Under the pieces are notes generated by a model. That model worked only from the letters and a program-made list of their open reading frames with translations, was not told the origin of the DNA and ran no database searches. Shown here in pieces: positions 52,431 through 61,931 of a stretch of DNA of 64,000 bases (position 1 is the first letter of the stretch; each line of letters begins with the position of its first letter). The stretch lies in the NCBI RefSeq assembly GCF_000152845.1, contig NZ_CH902584.1, forward strand, positions 2,037,815 through 2,101,814. Direction: 5' to 3'. This DNA comes from Roseovarius sp. 217 (lineage in GTDB: Bacteria; Pseudomonadota; Alphaproteobacteria; Rhodobacterales; Rhodobacteraceae). The translations under genes were made by a program, and so were the position numbers.

Positions 52431-55100
52431 ATGTCGCGCTATTCAGCCAGTGACGTCGAAGCGAAATGGCAATCCGCGTGGGACGCGGCCGAGGTTTTCC
52501 GCGCTCGTCGCGACGAGACGCGCCCGAAATATTACGTGCTGGAAATGTTCCCCTATCCGTCGGGACGCATCCACATGGGCCATGTGCGCAACTATACGAT
52601 GGGCGACGTGGTGGCGCGCTACAAGATCGCGACGGGGCATAACGTGCTGCACCCGATGGGCTGGGACGCGTTCGGCATGCCCGCCGAAAACGCGGCCATG
52701 GCCAGCGGCGGCCACCCCAAGGACTGGACCTACAGCAACATCGCCGACATGCGCGCCCAGATGAAGCCGCTTGGCCTCTCGATCGACTGGAGCCGCGAAT
52801 TCGCCACCTGCGATCCCGAATATTACGGCCAGCAACAGGCGCTCTTCCTCGACTTTCTGGAACATGGCCTCGTTTACCGCAAAAACGCCGTGGTGAACTG
52901 GGACCCGGTCGATATGACCGTTCTGGCCAATGAACAGGTGATCGACGGCAAGGGCTGGCGCTCGGGCGCGGAGGTGGAGCGGCGCGAACTCACGCAGTGG
53001 TTCTTTCGCATCTCCGACTTTGCCGAAGACCTGCTCGAGGCGCTGGACAGGCTCGACAACTGGCCCGCCAAGGTGCGGTTGATGCAGGAAAACTGGATCG
53101 GCAAATCGCGCGGGCTGCAATTCGCCTTTGGCCTCATCGACGGGCCAGAAGGACATGACCGGGTGGAGGTATACACCACCCGCCCCGACACCCTGATGGG
53201 CGCCAGTTTTGTCGGCATTTCGCCCGATCACCCGCTGGCCAAGACGCTTGAACGCGAGCGCGCCGACGTGGCGGCGTTCTGCGCCGACGCGCGCAAGGGC
53301 GGCACCACCGCCGAGGCGATTGAGAAGGCCGAGAAGCTGGGCTTTGATACCGGCCTGCGCGTGCGCCATCCCTTTGACACCGCTTGCGAATTGCCGGTCT
53401 ATATCGCCAATTTCATCTTGATGGATTACGGCACAGGCGCGATTTTCGGCTGTCCGGGCCACGATCAGCGCGACCATGAGTTCGCGCGCAAATATGACCT
53501 GCCGATCCTCGATACCTTTCTGCCGCTCGAGGGCGATCACGACATTCAGGCCGCGCCCTATGTGCCGCTCAAATCCGAGCGCGTGCGCTACACGCGGCTT
53601 GTCGCGGGCGAGGAAATCCAGAGCGGCGAGGCGGGCGTCAATGCCGCGATTGAGTTCTGCGAAACCAACGGCGTAGGGCAGGGCGTCACCAAATTCCGCC
53701 TGCGCGATTGGGGTCTCTCACGCCAACGCTACTGGGGTTGCCCGATTCCGGTCGTGCATTGCGACACCTGCGGCGTGGTGCCCGAGCGCAAGGAAAACCT
53801 GCCCATCCGCCTGCCTGACGATGTCACCTTTGATGCCCCCGGCAACCCGCTGGACCGCCATCCGACATGGCGCGACTGCACCTGCCCGCGCTGCGCTGCG
53901 CCCGCGCGGCGTGAGACCGACACGATGGACACCTTCGTCGATTCAAGCTGGTATTACGCCCGCTTCACCGCGCCCCACGCCGCCACGCCCACCGACATGG
54001 CCGAGGCCGAGTACTGGATGAACGTCGACCAATATATCGGCGGCATCGAACACGCGATCCTGCATCTCTTGTATTCGCGGTTCTTCGCCCGCGCGATGCA
54101 GGTCTGCGGGCACCTGCCCCAAAAGGCGATCGAGCCGTTCGATGCGCTCTTCACGCAAGGGATGGTGACGCATGAAGTATACTATACGAGAAAAATATTC
54201 CGGCGAGAAATCGAAGTCGAGGGCAAGACGGCTGAAGCTGGAGTTACACAAGCAGTTTTTCGGTTTCCTGAAGAGGTTCTCATCGGGGAGTACGACGGGA
54301 AGCGTGTAGGTGTGTTGAGGAATGAGTTTAATGAAAGCCTCTCGTTTGCCGAAAAATACGAAGCGGTAAAAAATGATGATGAACGGAAAGTCGACGTCAT
54401 ACCATCTGTAAAGATGTCGAAATCCAAGAAGAACGTCGTCGATCCTTCCACCATCATCGCGCAATATGGCGCCGATACCGCCCGCTGGTTCGTTCTCAGC
54501 GATAGCCCGCCCGAGCGCGACGTCGAATGGACCGCATCCGGGGCCGAGGCCGCGCATCGCCACCTGAGCCGGGTCTGGCGCATCGCCGCCGAGATTGCCG
54601 CGAGCGACGCCCCCGCCACGCTGGACGATGACACGCTCTTGCGCGAGATGCACAAATGCATCGACGAGGTGACCAAGGGCATCGACAGCTTCGGGTTCAA
54701 CGCCGCCATTGCGCGGCTCTATGCCTTCACCAACACGCTCGCCAAATCGCAGGCGGGGCAGGGCGCAAAAACCACCGCCGCGCGCGCCTTGGCGCAGCTC
54801 ATGTCGCCTATGACCCCGCATCTGGCCGAGGATATCTGGGCCATGTTGGGCGGCGAGGGGCTGGTCACAACCGCGCCTTGGCCTCTCGCTGACCCGGAGA
54901 TGCTGATCGACGACACGGTCATTCTGCCCATTCAGATCAACGGCAAACGGCGCGGCGAAATCACCGTTCCCGCCGATATGCCGAAATCCGAGGTTGAAAA
55001 ACTGGCGCTGGCCCACAATGCTGTGCTCAAGGCGCTGGATGGGGCCCAGCCCAAGAAAATCATCGTTGTCCCCGGACGGATCGTGAATGTCGTCGTTTAA
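52431..55100 (+). CDS. leuS: leucyl-tRNA synthetase
   Basis: The 889-residue enzyme charges tRNA-Leu. Class I motif HIGH is seen as [18 protein letters not shown]; the editing domain (about 225-420) has [20 protein letters not shown] and [19 protein letters not shown]; the zinc-binding part has CDTCGVVP and [21 protein letters not shown] stands at 661-672. The C-terminal anticodon region ends [16 protein letters not shown]. Residues 583-660 directly before KMSKS, the place of the leucine-specific domain, are encoded by DNA quite unlike the rest of the gene. lptE overlaps its end by 14 bp. Confidence 0.95.
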   Translation: MSRYSASDVEAKWQSAWDAAEVFRARRDETRPKYYVLEMFPYPSGRIHMGHVRNYTMGDVVARYKIATGHNVLHPMGWDAFGMPAENAAMASGGHPKDWTYSNIADMRAQMKPLGLSIDWSREFATCDPEYYGQQQALFLDFLEHGLVYRKNAVVNWDPVDMTVLANEQVIDGKGWRSGAEVERRELTQWFFRISDFAEDLLEALDRLDNWPAKVRLMQENWIGKSRGLQFAFGLIDGPEGHDRVEVYTTRPDTLMGASFVGISPDHPLAKTLERERADVAAFCADARKGGTTAEAIEKAEKLGFDTGLRVRHPFDTACELPVYIANFILMDYGTGAIFGCPGHDQRDHEFARKYDLPILDTFLPLEGDHDIQAAPYVPLKSERVRYTRLVAGEEIQSGEAGVNAAIEFCETNGVGQGVTKFRLRDWGLSRQRYWGCPIPVVHCDTCGVVPERKENLPIRLPDDVTFDAPGNPLDRHPTWRDCTCPRCAAPARRETDTMDTFVDSSWYYARFTAPHAATPTDMAEAEYWMNVDQYIGGIEHAILHLLYSRFFARAMQVCGHLPQKAIEPFDALFTQGMVTHEVYYTRKIFRREIEVEGKTAEAGVTQAVFRFPEEVLIGEYDGKRVGVLRNEFNESLSFAEKYEAVKNDDERKVDVIPSVKMSKSKKNVVDPSTIIAQYGADTARWFVLSDSPPERDVEWTASGAEAAHRHLSRVWRIAAEIAASDAPATLDDDTLLREMHKCIDEVTKGIDSFGFNAAIARLYAFTNTLAKSQAGQGAKTTAARALAQLMSPMTPHLAEDIWAMLGGEGLVTTAPWPLADPEMLIDDTVILPIQINGKRRGEITVPADMPKSEVEKLALAHNAVLKALDGAQPKKIIVVPGRIVNVVV
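54177..54410 (+). other. compositionally foreign segment inside leuS (leucine-specific domain)
   Basis: Codons 583-660 of leuS are about 45% GC by hand count (109 of 240 bases over 54181-54420), against well over 60% on either side. They use codons rare in the neighbours (ATA, GTA, AGA, AAA, CGA). The reading frame is kept and KMSKS follows at once. The block coincides with the position of the leucine-specific domain in bacterial LeuRS. It looks like an intragenic replacement by transferred DNA. Confidence 0.8.
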
Positions 55101-55590
55101 CCGTCGCCTCCTTCTGCTCTCGGGCCTGGCCTTTGGTCTTGGCGCAGTGGCAGCCTGTGGTTTTGCGCCCGCCTATGGGCCGGGCGGGGCCGGGACGGCC
55201 CTGATGGGGCGGGTCGAGGTTGACGCCCCCAACACCCGCGCGGGCTATCTGCTCACGCAGGAAATCGAGACGCGCCTTGGCCGCGCACCCCAACCGCGTT
55301 ACGCCCTCAGCCACACGATCACCCTCGACACCCAGGCCATGGCCATCAACCGCAACAACGTGGCCTCGCGCTTTAACCTCTTGGGCAGCGTTGCCTACAG
55401 CCTGCGCGATCTCGAGACCGGCGCGATTGTCACCTCCGGCGACGTCAACAGCTTTACCGGCTATTCCTCGACCGGCAGCACCGTGGCTGTGCAGGCCTCC
55501 GAGCGCGACGCCGAAACGCGGCTCATGTCCATTCTGGCCGATCAACTGCTGACCCGCCTTCTGGCCGCAGACCTGCCGCCGCCGGAATGA
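55087..55590 (+). CDS. lptE: LPS-assembly lipoprotein LptE
   Basis: The 167-residue protein has a twin-Arg-like basic start ([13 protein letters not shown]) and a lipobox VAAC with Cys24, then [12 protein letters not shown], a start shared by alphaproteobacterial Lpt[21 protein letters not shown] and [18 protein letters not shown] follow. LptE plugs the LptD barrel that inserts LPS. Its start overlaps leuS by 14 bp and its stop overlaps holA, an order conserved in alphaproteobacteria. Confidence 0.88.
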   Translation: MSSFNRRLLLLSGLAFGLGAVAACGFAPAYGPGGAGTALMGRVEVDAPNTRAGYLLTQEIETRLGRAPQPRYALSHTITLDTQAMAINRNNVASRFNLLGSVAYSLRDLETGAIVTSGDVNSFTGYSSTGSTVAVQASERDAETRLMSILADQLLTRLLAADLPPPE

Positions 55591-56615
55591 AGCTCTCGCC
55601 CCGCGATGCCATCCGCTATTTCGCCAAGCCCGAGGCGCAGCGCACCGGGCTCCTGATCTATGGGGCGGACGCGATGCGCGTGGCGCTCAAACGGCAGGAA
55701 ATGCTGGCCGCACTGCTCGGCCCCACGGCGGATGCCGAAATGCGCCTCACCCGGATGCCTGCGGCGGACCTGCGCAAGGATCCTGCCGCGCTGATGGATG
55801 CGGTCAAGGCCCAAGGCTTCTTTCCCGGCCCGCGCGCCGCCTTTGTCGAGGATGCCAATGACACCGCCGCCGATGCCATTCTGGCGGCGCTCAGCGATTG
55901 GCGGGCAGGGGATGCGCAGATCGTCGTGACCGCAGGCGCGCTCAAGTCGACGTCGAAAATCCGCAAGGCGTTTGAAAGCCATCCCAATGCCTATGCCGTC
56001 GGCCTCTATGACGACCCTCCGAGCCGCGAAGAGATCGAGGCGGCGCTCACCCGTGCCGGTCTGCGTGACGTGCCGGGCCCGGTCATGGCTGATCTGACCG
56101 CACTCGCGCGGGATCTCGACCCCGGTGATTTTCGCCAGACCGTCGAGAAACTGGCGCTCTATAAACTGGGCGATGCAACGCCGCTCAACGCGTCTGATAT
56201 TGCCGCCTGCGCACCCGCCTCGACCGAGGCGGATCTGGACGATATCCTCAATATCGTCGCCGAGGGGCGATCGTCCGAAATCGGCCCGGTCATGCGGCGG
56301 TTGAAGGCGCAGGGCACCCAGCCAGTCGGCCTCTGCATCGGGGCCACGCGGCATTTTCGGGCGCTCTATACCGCGGCCTCTGACCCCGGAGGGGCGGCGC
56401 AGGGCATCGCGCGCATGCGCCCGCCGATTTTCGGGCCGCGTCGCGACCGCATGCTGCGACAGGCGCAGGGCTGGGGCGCGGAACGGTTGCAACAGGCGCT
56501 GACAATCCTGACGGATACGGACCTCACCCTGCGCTCCGCCGCCCAACGCGCGCCGGAGATGGCGCTGGTGGAGCGGGCGCTCATTCGCCTTGCCATGCTC
56601 GCCAGCGCGCGGTGA
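55587..56615 (+). CDS. holA: DNA polymerase III subunit delta
   Basis: The 342-residue clamp-loader subunit begins [20 protein letters not shown], with GLLIYGADAMRVALKRQEML, FFPGPRAAFVEDANDTAADA and IVVTAGALKSTSKIRKAFES in the AAA-like domain and helical C-terminal parts (LRSAAQRAPEMALVERALIR). Its ATG overlaps the lptE stop (ATGA). Confidence 0.92.
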   Translation: MKLSPRDAIRYFAKPEAQRTGLLIYGADAMRVALKRQEMLAALLGPTADAEMRLTRMPAADLRKDPAALMDAVKAQGFFPGPRAAFVEDANDTAADAILAALSDWRAGDAQIVVTAGALKSTSKIRKAFESHPNAYAVGLYDDPPSREEIEAALTRAGLRDVPGPVMADLTALARDLDPGDFRQTVEKLALYKLGDATPLNASDIAACAPASTEADLDDILNIVAEGRSSEIGPVMRRLKAQGTQPVGLCIGATRHFRALYTAASDPGGAAQGIARMRPPIFGPRRDRMLRQAQGWGAERLQQALTILTDTDLTLRSAAQRAPEMALVERALIRLAMLASAR

Positions 56616-56833
56616 TCCGGGCGGCCCCGTGCGGCGCAGGGCCACATGCCGTTTGATCATCGCCCAGAGCCACCTCATGCCACGCCCCTTTCGACACATG
56701 CCGCGCCCCGGCGCGACTCCGTCTCGCTCAGCCTAAGCACAGTCTGTTGATAAATCGTTAAACCCTTGCCCATTGCGCGCGGTCCCGCTTTGCAGCAAAG
56801 CTGCGCATGAACCACCTCAACAAGGACAATTCC

Positions 56834-57421
56834 ATGTATGACGTCATCGGCTCACGTGCCAGCCGCGCCTTTCGCGTGCTCTGGCTCGCAGAGGAAATGG
56901 GTATCCAATACACTCACTTGGCCGTTGCATCCGGCTCTCCCGAGGCGCTCGCGGCGAATCCGTCGGGTAAGATCCCGGCGCTGCGCGATGGCGAGGCGGT
57001 GCTGACAGATTCCACCGCGATCATGACCTATCTCGCCGACAAGCACGGGCAATTCACCCATGCCCCCGGCACCGTTGCCCGCGCGCGTCAGGATGCGCTG
57101 ACCCATCAGATTCTCGATGAGATCGACGGCACGCTCTGGACCGCCGCGCGCCACAGCTTTTTTCTGCCCGAAGAGCACCGTGTGCCGGCGGTCAAGGACT
57201 CGCTCAAATGGGAATATGCCCGCAATATCGCGCGCCTCTCCGACGCGCTGGCCGGTCCTTTTCTGCAAGGCGAGACCATGACCATCGCCGACATCCTGCT
57301 GGCCCATTGCCTGATATGGGCGGGCAAGGCCGGGTTTTCGGATCCCGGGGAAAAACTCAACGCTTACCTTGGGATGATGTCCGGCCGTCCCGCGTATCAG
57401 CGCGCCTCGGCACTCTCCTGA
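56834..57421 (+). CDS. glutathione S-transferase family protein
   Basis: The 195-residue protein is started at the ATG at 56834, preceded by CAAGGAC; an in-frame ATG at 56807 is possible. The thioredoxin-like half has SRASRAFRVLWLAEEMGIQY, NPSGKIPALRDGEAVLTDST (cis-Pro and the gamma-glutamyl-binding Asp-Ser region). The helical half has GETMTIADILLAHCLIWAGK with the N-capping motif. Substrate unknown. Its last 25 bases overlap the convergent flavoprotein gene. Confidence 0.87.
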   Translation: MYDVIGSRASRAFRVLWLAEEMGIQYTHLAVASGSPEALAANPSGKIPALRDGEAVLTDSTAIMTYLADKHGQFTHAPGTVARARQDALTHQILDEIDGTLWTAARHSFFLPEEHRVPAVKDSLKWEYARNIARLSDALAGPFLQGETMTIADILLAHCLIWAGKAGFSDPGEKLNAYLGMMSGRPAYQRASALS

Positions 57422-58569
57422 GCATGGGCGGCGGCGTGCCGTCCCGCCCAATGTCCCGTGGCAAGACAAGCGGTCAGCAGATAGCCGCCCGTCGTCGTCT
57501 CCCAATCGAGCATTTCCCCGGCGGCAAACACGCCGGGGCATGCGCGCAGCATCAACCCCGGATCAAGCGCCTCGAACCGCAGACCGCCTGCGGTCGAGAT
57601 CGCCTCATCCATCGGGCGCGGCCCGGTGAGGGGCACAGTCAAACGCTTGAGAAAGCGAGGTAAATCCGCAGCACCCCGCCCAAATTCCATCACCAGCGCC
57701 AGTTTCACAGGATCCAGCCGGAATGCCTTGCGCAGCCGGTTCTTGAGGCTGTCGCTGGTCTTGCTCTGGCTCAGGCGGTCCGTGACCTGCGTCACGCTGA
57801 GGTCGGGCAAAAGATCGAGCGTGAGCGGCGTGCCATCGCGCAGCGCCGCACTCACCTCATAGATGCCGCCGCCCTCTACCCCTTGGGAGGAAATCACGAA
57901 CTCCCCGCGCGAGCGCAGGGCCCCCGCGTGCAATTCCACGCCCTTGACCGGCTGTCCGAACTGCGCCGCCATATGCGGCGACCAGTCGACCAGAAAGCCC
58001 ATGTTGGTGGGGCGGAACGGTGCCAGCGCCGTGGGATCGAGATGCGCCGCCCATGCCCCGTCCGAGCCGAGCCGCGCCCAGCTTGCGCCGCCGCAGGCCA
58101 GCACCGTGACGGTGGGGTGTAGGCGCTGCACGCCCATCGGCGTGTCGAATACCGCGCCATTGTCCCAGCCGCGCCAGCGCCAACGGGTGCGAATCTCTAC
58201 CCCAACCCCCGTCAATTCCACAAGGAAACTGCGCAGAAGCGGCGAGGCTTTCATCAGCTTCGGAAAGACCCGGCCGGTCGATCCGACAAAGACCTCTTGC
58301 CCCAGCGCGCGCGCCCAATCCTGTACCGCCTCCGGTCCGAACGCCGCGATCATCGGGCGCAGGGTGTCGGCGCGGGGGCCGTAGGCCGCCATGAACGCGT
58401 CGAACTCTTCAGCCTTGGTCAGGTTCAACCCCGATTTGCCCGCCATCAGAAACTTGCGCCCGACCGAGGGTTTGGCCTCGGCCAAAGTGACACGCAACCC
58501 GGCGCGCGCCATCTCCCGCGCCGCCATGAGACCCGCAGGCCCGGCCCCGATGACGAGAGCGTCGGTCAT
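57397..58569 (-). CDS. HI0933-like NAD(P)/FAD-dependent oxidoreductase
   Basis: The 390-residue flavoprotein opens with the FAD-binding motif ALVIGAGPAGLMAAREMARA, followed by KFLMAGKSGLNLTKAEEF (the HI0933/YhiN family signature), VFVGSTGRVFPKLMKASPLL, and ends with GVFAAGEMLDWETTTGGYLL. It belongs to the TIGR03862-type subfamily. The reaction is not known. The ATG overlaps the stop of the mscS gene. Confidence 0.87.
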   Translation of the reverse strand: MTDALVIGAGPAGLMAAREMARAGLRVTLAEAKPSVGRKFLMAGKSGLNLTKAEEFDAFMAAYGPRADTLRPMIAAFGPEAVQDWARALGQEVFVGSTGRVFPKLMKASPLLRSFLVELTGVGVEIRTRWRWRGWDNGAVFDTPMGVQRLHPTVTVLACGGASWARLGSDGAWAAHLDPTALAPFRPTNMGFLVDWSPHMAAQFGQPVKGVELHAGALRSRGEFVISSQGVEGGGIYEVSAALRDGTPLTLDLLPDLSVTQVTDRLSQSKTSDSLKNRLRKAFRLDPVKLALVMEFGRGAADLPRFLKRLTVPLTGPRPMDEAISTAGGLRFEALDPGLMLRACPGVFAAGEMLDWETTTGGYLLTACLATGHWAGRHAAAHAQESAEAR

Positions 58570-59912
58570 GCGACCGGGGCCAAGCTCAGGTTCGGGTCCA
58601 ATGCCAACCCCCGGTGATGCACCACGCGCTGCGGATAGGGCATCTCAACGCCGCGGGCGCGCAGCACGCTCCAGATCGCAAAGAGCACGTCGGACTGATA
58701 TTTGCCGGTCACGTCCTCGATCCCGTCGACCCAGTATTCCACCGAGAAATCAACGCCGCTTTCGCCAAAGGCTTTCAATTCGCATTCCGGCGCGAATTTC
58801 CCTTCGGCCAACACTGCATCCACCGCCGCGACTGCCGGTTCCACCATCGCCGGGATCAGGGTGATATCGGTGTCGTAGCTCACGGAAAATGCCGCCTCAT
58901 AGCGGTGCCGCTTGCCTGCGTCAGAGTAGTTGACGACGCGGCTGGTGATGAAATCCTCGTTGGGCACCACGATCCAGCGCCCGTCCACCGTTTCCAGAAT
59001 GGCGGCGCGGGCGGTCATCTTGACGATGGTTCCCTCGGATCCGTCATCGAGCACGACGTAATCGCCCACCGTCGTTTGCCCCTCCAAGAGCAGGATCACG
59101 CCCGACACGAAATTGGCCGCGATCTGTTGCAGACCAAGGCCGATGCCCACGCCGAGCGCACCCCCCAAGACGGCAATCGCCGTGAGGTCTATGCCCATGA
59201 TCGACATGAGCAAGAGAAACGCCGCACCAAAGATCACGATTTGGCTGGCCTTCATCGCGAGTTCGCGGGTGGCGGGGCGCAATTCCTGCTGGCGCTTGAT
59301 GAAATCCTCGGATTGGCTGTTGGACCACCGGCCCAGCCAGAACAAGAGCGCCGCCGAGACCGCGCCGCGCAGGAGCGCCAGCGCCGAAAAGCTGATATTG
59401 CCCAGATCGACCGAAATCGCGGCCAACCGCGCGTTGGCCAGCCCCAGCAGGTCAAAGAGATAGAGCAGCATGACCGGCATCAGCACATAGCGCCCCAACA
59501 TCCGCAGGAACGGATCGGTCAGGATTTCGCGCACAAAGAGCCGGGCCGCCAGAACCAGAAACAGACGCTTGCCAAAGGCGATCACATCGCCCGACCCAAA
59601 GATCTGACGTGTGACGCCTTCGCCCATGCCAGTCAGGCCATAGGCCAGGAGCGGCATCAAGAGCGGCAGGAACATGAGGACAAAGCGCCGCGTCGAGGCA
59701 ATCATAGTATCTTGACCCGCAGGCGGCGTCAGAAGGCGTGCAACTGCCGGACGCAAACGGCGCGTGATCATCACCGCCAAGAGCCAGGCCACCACCAGCA
59801 CCCCGAATTGTGACCAGGCGGCGGGGCTCAGGAGCCAGCCCTTGGCCAGATCCCATCCCTGTATCGCGTACCCCAGAACCTGCCCGACAATCTCCGGCTG
59901 CACGTCCATCAC
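58566..59912 (-). CDS. MscS-family mechanosensitive channel
   Basis: The 448-residue protein has about five membrane helices in the first 270 residues. The MscS pore and beta domain follow: LTAIAVLGGALGVGIGLGLQ, QIAANFVSGVILLLEGQTTV, GDYVVLDDGSEGTIVKMTAR, and IVVPNEDFITSRVVNYSD. The C-terminal alpha/beta vestibule includes VDFSVEYWVDGIEDVTGKYQ. It releases pressure on hypo-osmotic shock or signals tension. It is translationally coupled to the downstream flavoprotein gene. Confidence 0.92.
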   Translation of the reverse strand: MMDVQPEIVGQVLGYAIQGWDLAKGWLLSPAAWSQFGVLVVAWLLAVMITRRLRPAVARLLTPPAGQDTMIASTRRFVLMFLPLLMPLLAYGLTGMGEGVTRQIFGSGDVIAFGKRLFLVLAARLFVREILTDPFLRMLGRYVLMPVMLLYLFDLLGLANARLAAISVDLGNISFSALALLRGAVSAALLFWLGRWSNSQSEDFIKRQQELRPATRELAMKASQIVIFGAAFLLLMSIMGIDLTAIAVLGGALGVGIGLGLQQIAANFVSGVILLLEGQTTVGDYVVLDDGSEGTIVKMTARAAILETVDGRWIVVPNEDFITSRVVNYSDAGKRHRYEAAFSVSYDTDITLIPAMVEPAVAAVDAVLAEGKFAPECELKAFGESGVDFSVEYWVDGIEDVTGKYQSDVLFAIWSVLRARGVEMPYPQRVVHHRGLALDPNLSLAPVA

Positions 59913-60079
59913 ACACCCCTTGTTCTTTGACCCAACCGCGCCATCCTCTTGCCCGCAGGCGGCACAAGGATCAAGTCAAACTGTCGGAAACCGCTCTTTG
60001 CCCGCTCTGACAGCGCCCATTCCGCGCAGGGCGCGGGGCAACTGTCACCTTCAGGCCTTCATCACCGTCTCAAATGCAA

Positions 60080-60104
60080 AAGGCACCCCAGTTTGGGGTG
60101 CCTT
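60080..60104 (-). terminator. rho-independent terminator of the hflK-hflC-degP operon
   Basis: AAGGCACCCCA (60080-60090) pairs perfectly with TGGGGTGCCTT (60094-60104) around a 3-base loop. On the minus strand the stem is followed by TTTGCATTTG. It lies 22 bp after the degP stop. Confidence 0.88.
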
Positions 60105-60125
60105 CTCTGCCTTCGTCAGCGCCTT

Positions 60126-61598
60126 TTACTTGGCGTCCTCGATGGACAGCGCCACAAATCGCGGATCACCGGAACTGCGCACCAAGAGCAGCAGCGATTT
60201 GCGTCCCGCCTCCTTGGCCTCCGCGATCCGGTCGTCCAGATCGGCAATGCTCGCCACCTTTTGCTGACCGGCTTCGGTGATCACATCGCCCGCCCGCATG
60301 CCCTTTTCAAAGGCTTCCGACAACTCGTCGATATTCACCACGACCAGTCCGGTCGCGCTGCTGTCGAGCTCGAGCTGGCCGCGTAACTCATCGTTCAGCG
60401 GGGTCACTGTCAGACCGAGTATGGTCTTTTCGACCTGTGCCTCGGGGGCATCCTCACCGGGCTGCGCTACGGGAATGGCGCCTTCCGCTTCTTCGCGGCG
60501 GCCCAGCGTGATCTTGAGCGTGACAGTCTTGCCCTCGCGGAACACGACGACGCGCACGGTCTTGCCGACCTCGGTATTGCCGACAGTGCGCACAAGGCTG
60601 CGCGTATCGGTCACGTCCTGACCGTCGAACGAAACGATGACGTCCCCCGCCAACATGCCGGACTCGGCGGCCGGACCTTCTGGAACATCCGTGACCAACG
60701 CGCCTGCGGCTTTTTCCAGCCCCATTGCCTCGGCCACATCCTCGGTCACGTCCTGAATGCGCACACCCAGCCAGCCGCGCCGGGTCTCGCCGAATTGCTG
60801 CAACTGATCGACCACGCGCTTGACCACGTTCGAGGCCATGGAAAAGCCGATCCCGATCGACCCGCCGGTCGGGCTCAGGATCGCTGTATTCACGCCCACA
60901 ACCTGTCCGTCGAGATTGAACAGCGGCCCGCCAGAGTTGCCCCGGTTGATCGCCGCATCGGTCTGGATGTAATCGTCATAGGTGCCGCTCAGCGCGCGGT
61001 TCCGGGCCGAAACGATCCCCGCCGAAAGCGAGAATCCCTGACCCAGCGGGTTGCCCATGGCCAGAACCCAATCGCCAACGCGCGCCGTGTCGCTATCGCC
61101 AAAGCTGACGAATGGCAGCGGCTTGTCGGCCTTGACCTTGAGCAGCGCGATGTCGGTCTTGGGATCGGTGCCGATCACTTCGGCGGGCAGGGTTTCGCCG
61201 GAAAAGAACTCGATGATGATCTCGTCGGCGCTCTCGATGACGTGGTTGTTCGTCACCACAAAGCCATCCTCGGAAATCACGAAACCAGAGCCGAGTGCCG
61301 ATGATCGTTGTGGCCGGTCGCCTTCGCCCAGACGGTCGCGAAACTGTTCAAAGAAATCCTCGAACGGAGATCCCTCAGGGACGATTGGCGCCGGGCCGGT
61401 GCCCCGCTCGACCACGGTCGAGGTCGTGATATTGACCACCGCCGGGCTGATCTTGTCGGCCAGATCGGCAAAGCTGTCGGGCCGCGCCTGCGCGGCCAGT
61501 GCCTGCGCCAGCAACAGACCCACCATCAGCGCCATGGCCCAGAGCGCGCGCAGGCTGAGCGCGCTGGATCGTGTTTCGGAAATCGTTTGGGTGTTCAC
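60126..61598 (-). CDS. degP: DegP/HtrA-family (Do) serine protease
   Basis: I start at the GTG at 61598, preceded by AAAGGAG, giving 490 residues with a signal peptide (ending ALAAQA). The trypsin-like domain shows the triad His (VTNNHVIESADEI), Asp (TDPKTDIALLKVKADK) and Ser (INRGNSGGPLFNLDGQVVG). Two PDZ domains follow (about 285-370, 400-485; GWLGVRIQDVTEDVAEAMG and ELDSSATGLVVVNIDELSEA). It degrades or refolds damaged periplasmic proteins. It lies in one operon behind hflK and hflC, a common alphaproteobacterial order. Confidence 0.95.
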   Translation of the reverse strand: MNTQTISETRSSALSLRALWAMALMVGLLLAQALAAQARPDSFADLADKISPAVVNITTSTVVERGTGPAPIVPEGSPFEDFFEQFRDRLGEGDRPQRSSALGSGFVISEDGFVVTNNHVIESADEIIIEFFSGETLPAEVIGTDPKTDIALLKVKADKPLPFVSFGDSDTARVGDWVLAMGNPLGQGFSLSAGIVSARNRALSGTYDDYIQTDAAINRGNSGGPLFNLDGQVVGVNTAILSPTGGSIGIGFSMASNVVKRVVDQLQQFGETRRGWLGVRIQDVTEDVAEAMGLEKAAGALVTDVPEGPAAESGMLAGDVIVSFDGQDVTDTRSLVRTVGNTEVGKTVRVVVFREGKTVTLKITLGRREEAEGAIPVAQPGEDAPEAQVEKTILGLTVTPLNDELRGQLELDSSATGLVVVNIDELSEAFEKGMRAGDVITEAGQQKVASIADLDDRIAEAKEAGRKSLLLLVRSSGDPRFVALSIEDAK

Positions 61599-61733
61599 AC
61601 CAATGTCTCCTTTGGTTCGTGCAACTGGCGGCACGCGCGTGCCACTCTTGCTGTTGAATGTAGGTCTCCGGCACTGGATCGCCAAGGCTGCAATAGCAGG
61701 TCACGGTCATGTGACCCCTTTGCCCCGTCGAAA

Positions 61734-61931
61734 TCAAGCGCCAAGCGTCTTGGCGGCCCAGACAAGGATCAATCCCAGCACCAGCGCAATCGCGCCCATC
61801 AACCGCTGCGCCTCAGCCGGTAGCGCGCTCAGCGCCACCAGCATCTGTTCGATGAGTGAGGGGGCCAGCGCATAGACCAGCCCCTCCACAATCAGCACAA
61901 GTCCCAGCGCAAGAAGCGCGGTTTCGATCAT
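61734..61931 (-). CDS. DUF2065 small membrane protein
   Basis: The 65-residue protein has two hydrophobic helices (LLALGLVLIVEGLVYALAPS and MGAIALVLGLILVWAAKTLG) and matches DUF2065, found next to hflC in many proteobacteria. Its ATG overlaps the hflC stop. Function unknown, probably linked to the HflKC membrane complex. Confidence 0.88.
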   Translation of the reverse strand: MIETALLALGLVLIVEGLVYALAPSLIEQMLVALSALPAEAQRLMGAIALVLGLILVWAAKTLGA

